DNA of 9,721 nucleotides from JBGTKH01 sp041744735 (GTDB lineage: Bacteria; Planctomycetota; Planctomycetia; Pirellulales; Pirellulaceae), in assembly GCA_041744735.1 (NCBI GenBank), contig JBGTKH010000640.1, positions 1 through 9,721 of the forward strand, in the 5' to 3' direction. Within the stretch, counting starts at the first letter, position 1. Every line of letters starts with the position of its first letter. The notes under the pieces are model-generated. The model saw only the letters and a list, made by a program, of their open reading frames with translations. It was not told the origin of the DNA and ran no database searches. Shown piece after piece: positions 1 to 7,164 of this stretch. Position numbers and translations under genes: made by a program.

Positions 1-613
1 CGGTGCCCGTCAGCGCCAAATCCAGGTCGACCAATAGGTGATGCCCCAGCACGTCCTGCCGCCGATTATTCTGCTGAAGCGCGAAGCCGAACAATTGATA
101 GCTGCCGTAGCCAACAAACCGCGGCTCCCACACGTAACCGCCCGGCCCCGGCCACTTCAAATGAGGATTAACGTTCACCGGGTCCGCACCCAAGAAGTCC
201 GCAAACAGCGTCGCCGGCCGTGGCTCTTGCCAGTCTTCGGGCAACCGCAACATGTCGTAATGCGCGTGCTCCTCCGCCGGCCAATTCAAGTGATCCCCTT
301 CGGCCTGATACAAATACGAACCGCCGTGATGCCACAACTCTTCCTCCAGCGGCGGCAGCGGTTCGTTTTCCGCCGCGTACGGGTCGGGCGGCAGCGCGGG
401 AAAATCGCCCGCGCCCGGCCGAGCCGCACCAGGCGGCAAGGTTTCGAACTGCGCCATTATCGGACCGGCGCTGAACGTTACGATGAGTATGAGGCAGAGC
501 GGTACAAATGACGAACGACGAATGACGAATGACGAAAGAATGACGAAGCTCGAATGACGAATGGTGGGACGCGTGGGGCAATGTGCCAACGACGAGGGTG
601 CCGCGGCAAACAT
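1..613 (-). CDS. Exported protein of unknown function, 3' end outside window; start uncertain
   Basis: An open minus-strand frame runs off the window edge; 204 codons are visible. From the ATG at 611-613, residues 1-35 are encoded by the repeat element at 509-694 (they read like TIRHSSFVILSSFVI). A hydrophobic segment follows (VPLCLILIVTFSAGPIMA, about residues 37-54), ending in a plausible signal-peptidase site at MAQ. The mature part starts FETLPPG, has a Pro/Glu-rich stretch (LPPLEEELW), then WHHGGSYLY, RLPEDWQEP and WEPRFVGYGSYQLFG, and ends in LVDLDLALTGT at the edge. Aromatic/Gly-rich and alternating segments would suit an envelope or outer-membrane beta protein, but that is inference. 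The ATG at 455-457 gives MAQFETLPPG but discards the hydrophobic segment. No ATG, GTG or TTG lies between the repeat and that segment, so 613 is chosen as the ATG that keeps the signal peptide (an in-frame TTG at 587-589 would also keep it). I do not recognise the family with certainty. Confidence 0.65.
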   Translation of the reverse strand, partial: MFAAAPSSLAHCPTRPTIRHSSFVILSSFVIRRSSFVPLCLILIVTFSAGPIMAQFETLPPGAARPGAGDFPALPPDPYAAENEPLPPLEEELWHHGGSYLYQAEGDHLNWPAEEHAHYDMLRLPEDWQEPRPATLFADFLGADPVNVNPHLKWPGPGGYVWEPRFVGYGSYQLFGFALQQNNRRQDVLGHHLLVDLDLALTGT

Positions 614-694
614 CGCGGCCTGGCCCGGCACAACCCCTTCGTCATTCGTCATTCGGCATTCTTTCGTCATTGGGTATTTCGTCATTCGTCATTC
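509..694. repeat. MITE-like imperfect inverted repeat built of tandem GACGAAT units
   Basis: The left arm (about 509-566) is a run of near-tandem units around AATGACGAATGACGAA. The right arm (about 637-694) is the same motif inverted, TTCGTCATTCGTCATTC. The longest exact arm-to-arm match found by eye is 15 bp: 528-542 pairs with 657-671. The arms enclose about 70 bp of unrelated GC-rich sequence. No transposase or clear target-site duplication is visible. From memory, similar repeats recur in planctomycete genomes and show up in predicted proteins as SSFVIRHSSFVI. The element occupies nearly the whole space between the cytochrome stop (740) and the first gene. Confidence 0.8.
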
Positions 695-739
695 AGCAAA
701 ATTGTCGTTCCGTACCCGCGAACCGTGAATGTGCCGTTT

Positions 740-2713
740 CTATTCGGAAACGCGAATCACGCCATCGTACTGGTCGATCACCACGATCTCCAGCAGATGC
801 TTTAGATGCGGTGTGCCGATGTGGTCCAGCAGCGTCGGGGGCAAGTGGCGGAAGTTCAGCCGCACGTGCACGGTGTACTCTCCGGAACAATCGGGCAGCG
901 CCACGGGATAAGCCTGCCCCATCGTGCGCAGCGGCGGCAGGCTGCCTTTGGCGATGCGGAAATCCACCGGGCGGCCAAACGACGCGGCCAGAGTCGGCGC
1001 GGGGCGCAACACGTTCACCGGCACGATATGGCGGTTGACCGAGATCACCACGGTGCGGTCGGTCCCTTTGTTGGTGAGCGTGGTGAATTTGTTTTGGAAA
1101 TTGAGCAGGTACTTGTCGAACGGAATCCGGCCGGTCATCACCGCGTGGCTGTGATCGTCGCGCAGGTCTGTGTTCTCGTCCAGATCGCCGGAAGCAAAGA
1201 CCAACTGCCCGGCCGGGTCGCGCACGTCGACGGAAACCCAGCATTGCCGCTCCGCAGTGAAGCCCGTCGGCAGACTGTGTCCGGCGAAGATGCTGACGAC
1301 GTCCACTCCGACGTCAATGCGTTGGCCTGCGTGCGCCGTCGCGGGGTGCTGCACTTTGATTCGCGCGGCATTGCGCAACAGTTCGTATCGTTTCTCGTCC
1401 GCCTTGCGTAAACTCTCGCGGTTGCTGCGGCGCAGTTCGTCGAGCGTCCGCTGTTGATAGGGAGTCAGGTTCGCGGCGTGGCGATAATCGGTCTCGTACA
1501 TCCAGTCGAGCTTGAGCGGAAACTCAGTGTCAGGCAGCAGCGAATAGTCGGGGCCGGAGAACGTGTGATCGGACAGTAGTCGCAGCGGAATTCTCTCCGG
1601 ATCGACGCCCGGCACCGTCGCCGCTCGGCCCAGCGGACGCTGGTCTTCCGGCACCGGCACGCCTTGCACTGGACCCATGTGACACAGATGGCACGTGATG
1701 CCTTGCTTTGCCGCGGGGCTGTTGTGCCATTCACTGAACGCTTCTTCCAAGCGAACGCCCGACGGAATGTTCACGTCGTGGCATTCGCCGCAGAATTGCG
1801 ACGTCTTGATGTACGGACGCGGCGCGGCGGCATGAGCGTTCATTTCCTCCGCGACTGGATGATCGAACGGGCCGTAGATGCAGACGTCGACCAATTTCCC
1901 CGGCTGGATTGTGATGCGGCTGCTGGCTTTGTATTGGCCGTACGGACGCCGGTGGCAAGTCACGCACGTCACACCTTCCATCGACAGTCGTGAACGGTGC
2001 ACATTTCGCCGCGAACCGTTTTCGCCGATCGCCGTGCCAATCTGCGTGTGGCAACGCGTGCAGAACGTGCCGATCGTACCGCTGGTCCGTTCGATCAGCG
2101 TCAGGTTGAACGCCTCGAAGACCGGGCTGTGTTGCCCGTAAGCATGCATCGACCGCGACCATTCGTCGTACTGTTTCGGATGACAGCCGGCGCACTGTTT
2201 GGCCGACGGGAAGTCGATTTCCAACAGCGGCCGGTTTTGGCACTGATCGGGCAGACGATATTGAATCGCCCCGTTGTTGATCCAACGCCAGATGATTTGC
2301 AGTTGGCCGTCCGTCAGCCACTGGTGACGCTCCGGTGGCATCTCCGGTTGATCGGGCAGGTCGGTGTCGCGCCGGGCGTTGACGTTCCAAGCGACTTTGT
2401 GCCATAGCGTCGACTTGTCGGCTTGGCCGGGTACGATAACCGGCGCGATGTTCGGCTTGCCCGCCAGCAGCGATTCGTGACTGGTAAAGTCCGTGCGGTC
2501 CGTACCGCTGCGATGACACGACGTGCATTTGTTGGCCAGGATCAGATACACGTCCGGCCAATCGGGGTCGAACGGATGAAGCACTGGGCTGATCGTGTGC
2601 GGCACGGCGACGGCCGGAGTCGCACTGTACAGCACGAGCCCAATGATCGCGGCAGCGAGAACCGCTGGTTGCATTCGCCGTTGCAGTCGTCCTGACGCCT
2701 CGCGATTGGCCAT
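740..2713 (-). CDS. Exported six-heme cytochrome c with N-terminal planctomycete-type cytochrome domain
   Basis: The 657-residue product is probably a periplasmic electron-transfer protein. Residues 1-36 form a signal peptide (basic start, hydrophobic AVLAAAIIGLVLYSA, cleavage near AVA). Six CXXCH heme motifs are readable: CTSCH 63-67, CAGCH 174-178, CTRCH 218-222, CVTCH 250-254, CGECH 308-312 and CHLCH 341-345. Residues about 50-155 match the planctomycete cytochrome C pattern (ILANKCTSCH, VIVPGQADKS, EMPPERH, WRWINNGA), with Met125 a candidate axial ligand. Residues about 170-350 resemble the cytochrome c554-type multiheme fold (CAGCHPKQYDEWSRSMHA). A DHTFSGPDY segment (382-390) may supply a distal His. 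Residues 412-450 look helical; about 452-657 is a cysteine-poor beta-rich domain. Start: tandem ATGs lie at 2714-2716 and 2711-2713; GAGG is 5 bases before the second. A longer frame to 2923 only translates the palindrome at 2764-2823. Electron donor and substrate are unknown. Confidence 0.9.
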   Translation of the reverse strand: MANREASGRLQRRMQPAVLAAAIIGLVLYSATPAVAVPHTISPVLHPFDPDWPDVYLILANKCTSCHRSGTDRTDFTSHESLLAGKPNIAPVIVPGQADKSTLWHKVAWNVNARRDTDLPDQPEMPPERHQWLTDGQLQIIWRWINNGAIQYRLPDQCQNRPLLEIDFPSAKQCAGCHPKQYDEWSRSMHAYGQHSPVFEAFNLTLIERTSGTIGTFCTRCHTQIGTAIGENGSRRNVHRSRLSMEGVTCVTCHRRPYGQYKASSRITIQPGKLVDVCIYGPFDHPVAEEMNAHAAAPRPYIKTSQFCGECHDVNIPSGVRLEEAFSEWHNSPAAKQGITCHLCHMGPVQGVPVPEDQRPLGRAATVPGVDPERIPLRLLSDHTFSGPDYSLLPDTEFPLKLDWMYETDYRHAANLTPYQQRTLDELRRSNRESLRKADEKRYELLRNAARIKVQHPATAHAGQRIDVGVDVVSIFAGHSLPTGFTAERQCWVSVDVRDPAGQLVFASGDLDENTDLRDDHSHAVMTGRIPFDKYLLNFQNKFTTLTNKGTDRTVVISVNRHIVPVNVLRPAPTLAASFGRPVDFRIAKGSLPPLRTMGQAYPVALPDCSGEYTVHVRLNFRHLPPTLLDHIGTPHLKHLLEIVVIDQYDGVIRVSE

Positions 2714-2763
2714 CATCGCCTCGTTGAATTCGTCCGTGCAATTTGCGCTGGGAGCCCTCCATA

Positions 2764-2823
2764 GTAACCCGACGCGTAAGCGAGGGACCGGCGCGATGCT
2801 CCCTCGCTTATGCGTCGGGTTAC
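2764..2823. repeat. Palindromic REP-like element upstream of the cytochrome gene
   Basis: Two 24-bp arms, 2764-2787 (GTAACCCGACGCGTAAGCGA then GGGA) and 2800-2823, are inverted with one mismatch and separated by 12 bases. The RNA would form a long stem-loop. It translates in stray frames to NPTRKRG- or RRVSEG-like peptides, which I recall as common false N-termini in planctomycete annotations. It sits 48 bases upstream of the cytochrome start, probably in its leader or promoter. No transposase is nearby; a REP/MITE-type non-autonomous repeat is inferred. Confidence 0.85.
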
Positions 2824-3178
2824 GAGTGTATCGTTCGCGCCGCCAGCGACGGGCATCTGACGATCGACGGAGCGCTACACCCGTGTGCGTTATCGAACCG
2901 AGCGGAGACGATTGTTGCGGCAATTCTTCGCCGGCGCCGCGACTCGCAAGACCCGTCCGAGCGGCGCATCAGGCGAAGGCGGCGTTTGCCGTAATTCCGA
3001 TTCCACGCGCCGGTACTAACGAACCGTTATGACGACTGAGCGGGAAGGTCGCGTTATCCCGATAGCGACATCGCTTTCCCATGTCGACTGCTGGCATTGG
3101 CCGTCCTGGCTGATTACACTTGCGCGATGCTCGGCGAGTGCCGAGTCACTACCACCCGATGAATCAGGAGACTCTACC
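2824..3178. other. Noncoding divergent intergenic region
   Basis: This 355-base stretch lies between the palindrome and the esterase start. I see no convincing gene in it: open frames here lack ribosome sites and translate the neighbouring palindrome or low-conservation sequence. It must carry the promoters of the divergent esterase and, with the preceding 110 bases, the cytochrome. No strong -35/-10 pair stands out. A small hairpin, CTCGGC-GAGT-GCCGAG at 3130-3145, precedes the esterase ribosome site; it could be incidental. Confidence 0.6.
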
Positions 3179-3910
3179 ATGCTGAATTCCCGCCGTATCG
3201 TACTGGCCGCCATCGCCGCGTGTTTCACATTTGTACAGCTTGTAGCTTTGCGTGCTGAAGAGCCCGCGCTGCATTCGGCGATCAAGCCCGAACCGCGCGA
3301 AGGCGGCTGGATGGCACGGCACGAAAGCTTTAACGAACGAGTGAAGAAAGGGAACGTCGATCTGATTTTTATCGGCGATTCGATCACGCAGGGCTGGGAA
3401 GGGAGCGGCAAAAACGTCTGGCAGAAGTCTTACAGCAGCCGCAACGCCGTGAACTTGGGCATCGGCGGCGACCGCACGCAGCACGTGCTGTGGCGGCTAG
3501 ATCACGGCAACATCTACAACATCTCTCCCAAGCTGGCCGTGATCATGATCGGCACGAACAATTCGGGCACCAACACGTCCGAAGAGATCGCCGACGGCAT
3601 CAAGGCCATCGTCGACAAGCTGCAGAAGCAATTGCCCAAAACGCAGGTCCTGATTCTGGCCGTCTTTCCCCGCGGTGAGAATCCGCAAGACGCCAAGCGC
3701 CAAGTGAACGACAAGGCCAACGAGATCGTGGCCAAGCTGGACGACGGCAAGCAGGTGCACTATCTGGACATCGGCAAGAGTTTTCTGACGGACGACGGCA
3801 CGCTGCCGCGCGAGATCATGCCCGACCTGTTGCACCTGAGCGAAAAGGGCTACACGATCTGGGCCGAGTCGATCGAGCCGACTGTCGCTAAGCTGATGGG
3901 TGAAAAATAG
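3179..3910 (+). CDS. Secreted SGNH/GDSL hydrolase (PAF-acetylhydrolase Ib-like esterase)
   Basis: The 243-residue product is a serine esterase of the SGNH fold, expected to remove acetyl or other small acyl groups. Residues 1-26 are a signal peptide (SRRIVLAAIAACFTFVQLVA, cleavage near LRA), so it acts outside the cytoplasm. All four catalytic blocks are present: block I IGDSITQG with Ser68; block II NLGIGGDRT with the oxyanion Gly near 96-97; block III MIGTNNSG with Asn127; block V DLLHLSEKGY with Asp216 and His219. The length suits a single-domain member. The order of motifs and the NLGIGGD and GTNN signatures resemble the PAF-acetylhydrolase Ib subunit group; planctomycetes have many, often beside carbohydrate-active genes. 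The start is fixed by AGGAG at 3166-3170, 8 bases before ATG, and by the signal peptide; the frame stays open back to 3029 but that part looks noncoding. It is monocistronic and converges on the next gene. Confidence 0.93.
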   Translation: MLNSRRIVLAAIAACFTFVQLVALRAEEPALHSAIKPEPREGGWMARHESFNERVKKGNVDLIFIGDSITQGWEGSGKNVWQKSYSSRNAVNLGIGGDRTQHVLWRLDHGNIYNISPKLAVIMIGTNNSGTNTSEEIADGIKAIVDKLQKQLPKTQVLILAVFPRGENPQDAKRQVNDKANEIVAKLDDGKQVHYLDIGKSFLTDDGTLPREIMPDLLHLSEKGYTIWAESIEPTVAKLMGEK

Positions 3911-3945
3911 GTGGCGGACACCTAGTGCTTCGTCAAAGTTAAAAA

Positions 3946-4012
3946 GTGGGGTAAGCATCCTGCTTGCCAACCCGATTTCGTCCCAAAAACGCAAGCTGGA
4001 AGCTTACGCCAC
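3946..4012. repeat. Inverted repeat, GTGGCGTAAGC family, in convergent gap
   Basis: Arms 3946-3967 (GTGGGGTAAGCATCCTGCTT, then GC) and 3991-4012 are inverted with three mismatches over 22 bases and a 23-base spacer. It lies 36 bases after the esterase stop. I recall the consensus GTGGCGTAAGCTTCCAGCTT as a frequent intergenic planctomycete repeat. A transcript would fold, so it could act as or near a terminator, but there is no U-tract. Confidence 0.75.
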
Positions 4013-4030
4013 GCAGTTGGCCAACCCACC

Positions 4031-4093
4031 GATGGCATGGCGGTCCCACAGATGTAAGTCTTATCCGTGGGACCGCCATGCCATCTGTGGGAC
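4031..4093. repeat. Perfect 19-bp inverted repeat with alternative pairing; possible bidirectional terminator
   Basis: Positions 4031-4049 (GATGGCATGGCGGTCCCAC) and 4067-4085 are exact inverted copies with a 17-base loop. A second, competing exact pairing exists: GTCCCACAGATG at 4043-4054 with 4082-4093. It lies between two convergent stop codons (3910 plus, 4139 minus). On the plus side it is followed by ACTACTTTCTTTTG, weakly T-rich, so intrinsic termination of the esterase transcript is plausible but not proven. Confidence 0.75.
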
Positions 4094-4138
4094 TACTTTC
4101 TTTTGAATCGATCGGTCCTTCAAATCTAGCAACTTGCA

Positions 4139-6382
4139 CTAAGGTTGCTTCGTTTGAGACAAAAGCCATGCGACCGCAGCTTGAGAAGAGTGGACTGATT
4201 TCGGCGTGGCGATAAACAGGTTCGCCGCGGCATCTGCGGCTTGGTATGCTGCGCGGACGTTGCGGTGCGATTCGGAAGTCTCTCCAGCCAGCCAGAGTTT
4301 GACGGGCGCGGCGAGTGCCAGCATGCCGGGCAGGTCGTGGTATTTGGCTCCGCCGGGCAGGAAGTTGGCGTCGAAGACGTCGGTTAATTCGGCGAAGCGG
4401 AATCCGCGCGTGTCGATGGCGGCGTGATCGATGTGGTCTCGTGCAAATGCACACGCTGCAGCGACCCACGGTCCGGCGCCGTCGCAGCCGACGATATCGA
4501 CCTTTGCCGAACTTGTTTGGCGGCTTTTGGCAAATGCAATGACAGCCAGAACGTCGTGCACGCGCTGAGCGAACAGCGTGCGGTTGTAACAGTAAGTCCA
4601 ACCGGCATGCGACGGCTCGCCGTCGATCCACCGGTTGCGCGTCACCGCTTGCCCGTCGGTCAGAAACTCTCCTTGATAAAGCAAATCGACACCAACGACG
4701 GTGATTCCGGCTTCAAGCAACGACCGAATCGGCGGATTCAGCGTGCCGCGGCTTTCGTAGATTCCCGCCTTGCCCAATGGATCGATCCAAATCACGGTGC
4801 GGCCGATGTCCTGTTTCGGGGTGAGCACAATCGTAGGCAGTTCGGCCTGATGATTTCCAGGTGAGTGATATTTCAGCAGGCCGGCGGTCTCCGCGTACGC
4901 AGCGTTCTCGGTGGTCTTTACAGGCTTAAAGGCAACCGTTTCGAAGGATGGTTGACCGATTAGGACGTCCAACGCGCCGCCGACAACTTCGCGGTATCGC
5001 ACGAGTGACGTTTGATCCTTCGGCGTGAGTGCCGCCATGTGTCGCCGGGAATCGGCCGTCAGCCAGTCGAGCAGCCGCCGCTCAAACTGCGGGTCTGCTG
5101 GCGGCCGCGGATGTTGATCGTTCCAAACCGTCAATTGCTCGCCCGTCAGTAACTGGTAGTCACGCTCCAGAATCGGCTCTTCCTGGCCGAGCTGCAGATG
5201 CTTGTTCAGAAAATGGTACATCGCCGCGCGGCTGACGTAGTTGTAGTTGTGCGGAAAATGCAGCAGTGCGGCATGCGAGACATTGTCGGCGGCGTCAAGC
5301 ATCTTGTAATGTTGTCGCAGTTCGGGAAATCCACGCTTGGGCATCGTGCGCGTGGCGTCGTCGGCCGAGACGAGCAGCAGCGGCTTGGGCGCGTGTAGGG
5401 CCGTGAACTCCAGATTGTAAGTGCCGATCCGCAGCGCTGAGATGTTTTCACATGTGCAGCCGCCTTGTCGCGTGGTCGAAACGATCACGACGGGCACGGA
5501 TACGAGCGGCCGATCGTCGACGGCACAGAGCATAAACGTCTGCGTCCCGCCGCCGCTGCCGCCGGTCACGGCGATGCGGGACGGGGCGACGTCTGGCAGG
5601 CTGCACAGAAAGTCGAGTGCCCGGATCGAGTTGTAGGTGTGCTGCCCCATCATGTTGTGCAACTGTAATTCGGCCGCCGCACTGTAAAAGCCACGCTCCG
5701 GCGGCGAGGCGAATTTTGCGCGGTCGCGCGAGAATCGATGCGCCACGTCACCGGGAATCTGCACGCTGTCGGCGTAGCCGATCATATCGTAGTGAAAGGC
5801 GACGCAGCCCATCCGCGCAAGCTGCACGCAGCGCGATTGCATAAAACTGCGGCCACCCTCTTCAAATCGCTCGGCTCCCTCGACAATCTGCCGTCGCACA
5901 GCGTCTCGTCCGGCGTCCTGAAAACGGCCGCCTGGAAAATGCCCGTGCGGACTGAGCACCGCGGGACGCCGGCCACTCGCGCCTTTTGGACGATACAGAT
6001 TCCCCGTAACGTAAAAGCCGGGGAGACTCTCGAAGTAAACTCGCTCGACGCTGTAGTCATCCAGTTCCAGCTTGCCGTGAATCACCGCGTTGAGCGGGGT
6101 CTTTGTCGGCATCGGCCACAGACCGAGCGAAACCAACACCGTCCGACGCACGTGTTCTGCCCGCTGGCGCCACTCGTCCGCCGTCGCAGGCGGATCAAAG
6201 GAAAAATCGCCGCTCTCACCGCGCAGCGGCCCCAACCGCGTATCCGCCGGCAATTGGCCCGCTGGCAAGACTCGCGGTGCGCCCGAATCCGATGATGGCT
6301 TGAGTTCCTCCGCAGCCGCGCGCGACGTGACCCCAGATATTGTGACGAGCAGCACGACGAAAGCGACCTGACACGGCTTCAT
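4139..6382 (-). CDS. Exported tandem alpha/beta hydrolase (acetylxylan-esterase-like), second domain degenerate
   Basis: The 747-residue product has a signal peptide (CQVAFVVLLVTISGV, cleavage near AAA-E25). Domain 1 (about 105-395) is an alpha/beta hydrolase: oxyanion region SPHGHFPGG (144-152), YDMIGYADS (198-206), nucleophile elbow TGGSGGG with Ser276, acid region SADD (Asp341/342), and HFPHN with His375 or His378. This resembles the large acetylxylan-esterase/dienelactone-type hydrolases of planctomycetes; substrate unknown, a deacylase role on polysaccharide is inferred. A linker with QLLTGEQLTVWND follows. Domain 2 (about 515-745) again shows alpha/beta features: IWIDPLGKAG, VVGVDLLYQGE, and an elbow VGCDGAGPW in which Asp634 takes the serine place. 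Start: GGAG at 6391-6394, 8 bases upstream, plus the signal peptide. The ATG overlaps the stop of the upstream amidohydrolase gene as ATGA, so the two are co-transcribed and probably translationally coupled. No frameshift seen. Confidence 0.88.
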   Translation of the reverse strand: MKPCQVAFVVLLVTISGVTSRAAAEELKPSSDSGAPRVLPAGQLPADTRLGPLRGESGDFSFDPPATADEWRQRAEHVRRTVLVSLGLWPMPTKTPLNAVIHGKLELDDYSVERVYFESLPGFYVTGNLYRPKGASGRRPAVLSPHGHFPGGRFQDAGRDAVRRQIVEGAERFEEGGRSFMQSRCVQLARMGCVAFHYDMIGYADSVQIPGDVAHRFSRDRAKFASPPERGFYSAAAELQLHNMMGQHTYNSIRALDFLCSLPDVAPSRIAVTGGSGGGTQTFMLCAVDDRPLVSVPVVIVSTTRQGGCTCENISALRIGTYNLEFTALHAPKPLLLVSADDATRTMPKRGFPELRQHYKMLDAADNVSHAALLHFPHNYNYVSRAAMYHFLNKHLQLGQEEPILERDYQLLTGEQLTVWNDQHPRPPADPQFERRLLDWLTADSRRHMAALTPKDQTSLVRYREVVGGALDVLIGQPSFETVAFKPVKTTENAAYAETAGLLKYHSPGNHQAELPTIVLTPKQDIGRTVIWIDPLGKAGIYESRGTLNPPIRSLLEAGITVVGVDLLYQGEFLTDGQAVTRNRWIDGEPSHAGWTYCYNRTLFAQRVHDVLAVIAFAKSRQTSSAKVDIVGCDGAGPWVAAACAFARDHIDHAAIDTRGFRFAELTDVFDANFLPGGAKYHDLPGMLALAAPVKLWLAGETSESHRNVRAAYQAADAAANLFIATPKSVHSSQAAVAWLLSQTKQP

Positions 6383-6394
6383 GCGCGTTGCTCC
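6379..6394 (-). promoter_or_regulatory. ATGA stop/start overlap with internal ribosome site
   Basis: Read on the minus strand, the amidohydrolase stop TGA (6379-6381) shares bases with the hydrolase start ATG (6380-6382). The ribosome site GGAG (6391-6394) is inside the end of the upstream gene. This arrangement is typical of coupled translation and supports both the start chosen for the hydrolase and a single operon. Confidence 0.85.
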
Positions 6395-7107
6395 GTGCTC
6401 GCAGCCAACCGCTGCAGTTCCGCGATCACTTCGTCGACCGGCATCACGTCGCCCAAATCGATGTCAATGTCCAACAGGTTGACTTCATGCATCACTTCAC
6501 AGCGTTCGCCCACCGCCTCACGCGGCACGATCACGCGGAAGCTGTCGGTGGCATCGCGGCAGGTGGCGTATACGCAGTGGCTGGTGCTACAGCCGGTGAC
6601 AATCAGCGTATCGACGCCCAGCGACGCCAGCATCTCGTGCAAGTTTGTGCCTTTGAAGCACGAGGCGTAACGCTTGCGAATGAGCTTCTCCGTCGGCTGG
6701 CGGCCCAGTCGCTCGTCCAATTCAAACGCCGCCTCGCCGCCTGGCTTCACGTCTAACTTCAGCTTCTTGTTTTGTGGGCTCGGCGGATCGGCGGGATCGT
6801 AGGCGTAACTGGTGAAGAAGATCGGAATGCCCACCCGCCGCGCGGCCTCCAGCACACGGCAAGATTCGGCGACGACAGAATCCAGATTGCAACCGATGCG
6901 GCTGACTGGCTTGGTCCAGTGATAAGCCAAATCAATCACGATCAGCGCCGGCCGCGGTCCAAAGCCCACGCGATCTCCCCAACCGCGCTGCAAATACTTC
7001 TGCCGCAAATCTTCCAAGTGCCTATGCAGCGGCTCGCGCAACTCATCGGGCAATCGCAAATCGCTGGAACCAAACGACACGGGCGTTGACGCGGTTTCCA
7101 CGGACAT
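6379..7107 (-). CDS. Isochorismatase-superfamily cysteine hydrolase (N-carbamoylsarcosine amidase-like)
   Basis: The 242-residue cytoplasmic product has no signal peptide. The superfamily triad is complete: Asp59 in ALIVIDLAY, Lys145 in RKRYASCF, and Cys178 in TGCSTSHCVYAT. The block GDRVGFGPRPALIVIDL followed by a conserved SRIGCNLDSVV stretch is closest, from memory, to N-carbamoylsarcosine amidases, which cleave a carbamoyl C-N bond; related members are nicotinamidases and isochorismatases, so the exact substrate is open. Residues 1-50 precede the core and include a charged helix (LREPLHRHLEDLRQKYLQRG). Start: ATG at 7105-7107 with GGGAG about 11 bases upstream; the frame continues to an ATG at 7200 but the added 31 residues translate the AT-rich promoter region. 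It is the first gene of a two-gene operon with the exported tandem hydrolase, an unusual pairing of a cytoplasmic amidase with a secreted esterase. Confidence 0.9.
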   Translation of the reverse strand: MSVETASTPVSFGSSDLRLPDELREPLHRHLEDLRQKYLQRGWGDRVGFGPRPALIVIDLAYHWTKPVSRIGCNLDSVVAESCRVLEAARRVGIPIFFTSYAYDPADPPSPQNKKLKLDVKPGGEAAFELDERLGRQPTEKLIRKRYASCFKGTNLHEMLASLGVDTLIVTGCSTSHCVYATCRDATDSFRVIVPREAVGERCEVMHEVNLLDIDIDLGDVMPVDEVIAELQRLAASTEQRA

Positions 7108-7164
7108 GCTTTTTCCATCTCCCAAAGTCGAAGAGGCAACTTGAAAGCGCGTGCATTGAAAACG

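Noticed and set aside
509..694. CRISPR-like tandem repeats
   Set aside because: Units are 8-10 bases with no unique spacers of regular length, and the two blocks are inverted to each other; no cas genes are present.
1731..2762. Minus-strand open frame of 343 codons overlapping the cytochrome
   Set aside because: It is a shifted phase of the cytochrome gene; all six CXXCH motifs are in the other phase.
2743..2994. Small plus-strand frames beginning in the palindrome (RRVSEG and NPTRKRG peptides)
   Set aside because: They translate the inverted repeat at 2764-2823 and have no ribosome site or domain.
3029..3178. N-terminal extension of the esterase gene to the ATG at 3029
   Set aside because: The strong ribosome site at 3166-3170 and the signal peptide both place the start at 3179; the extension would bury the signal sequence.
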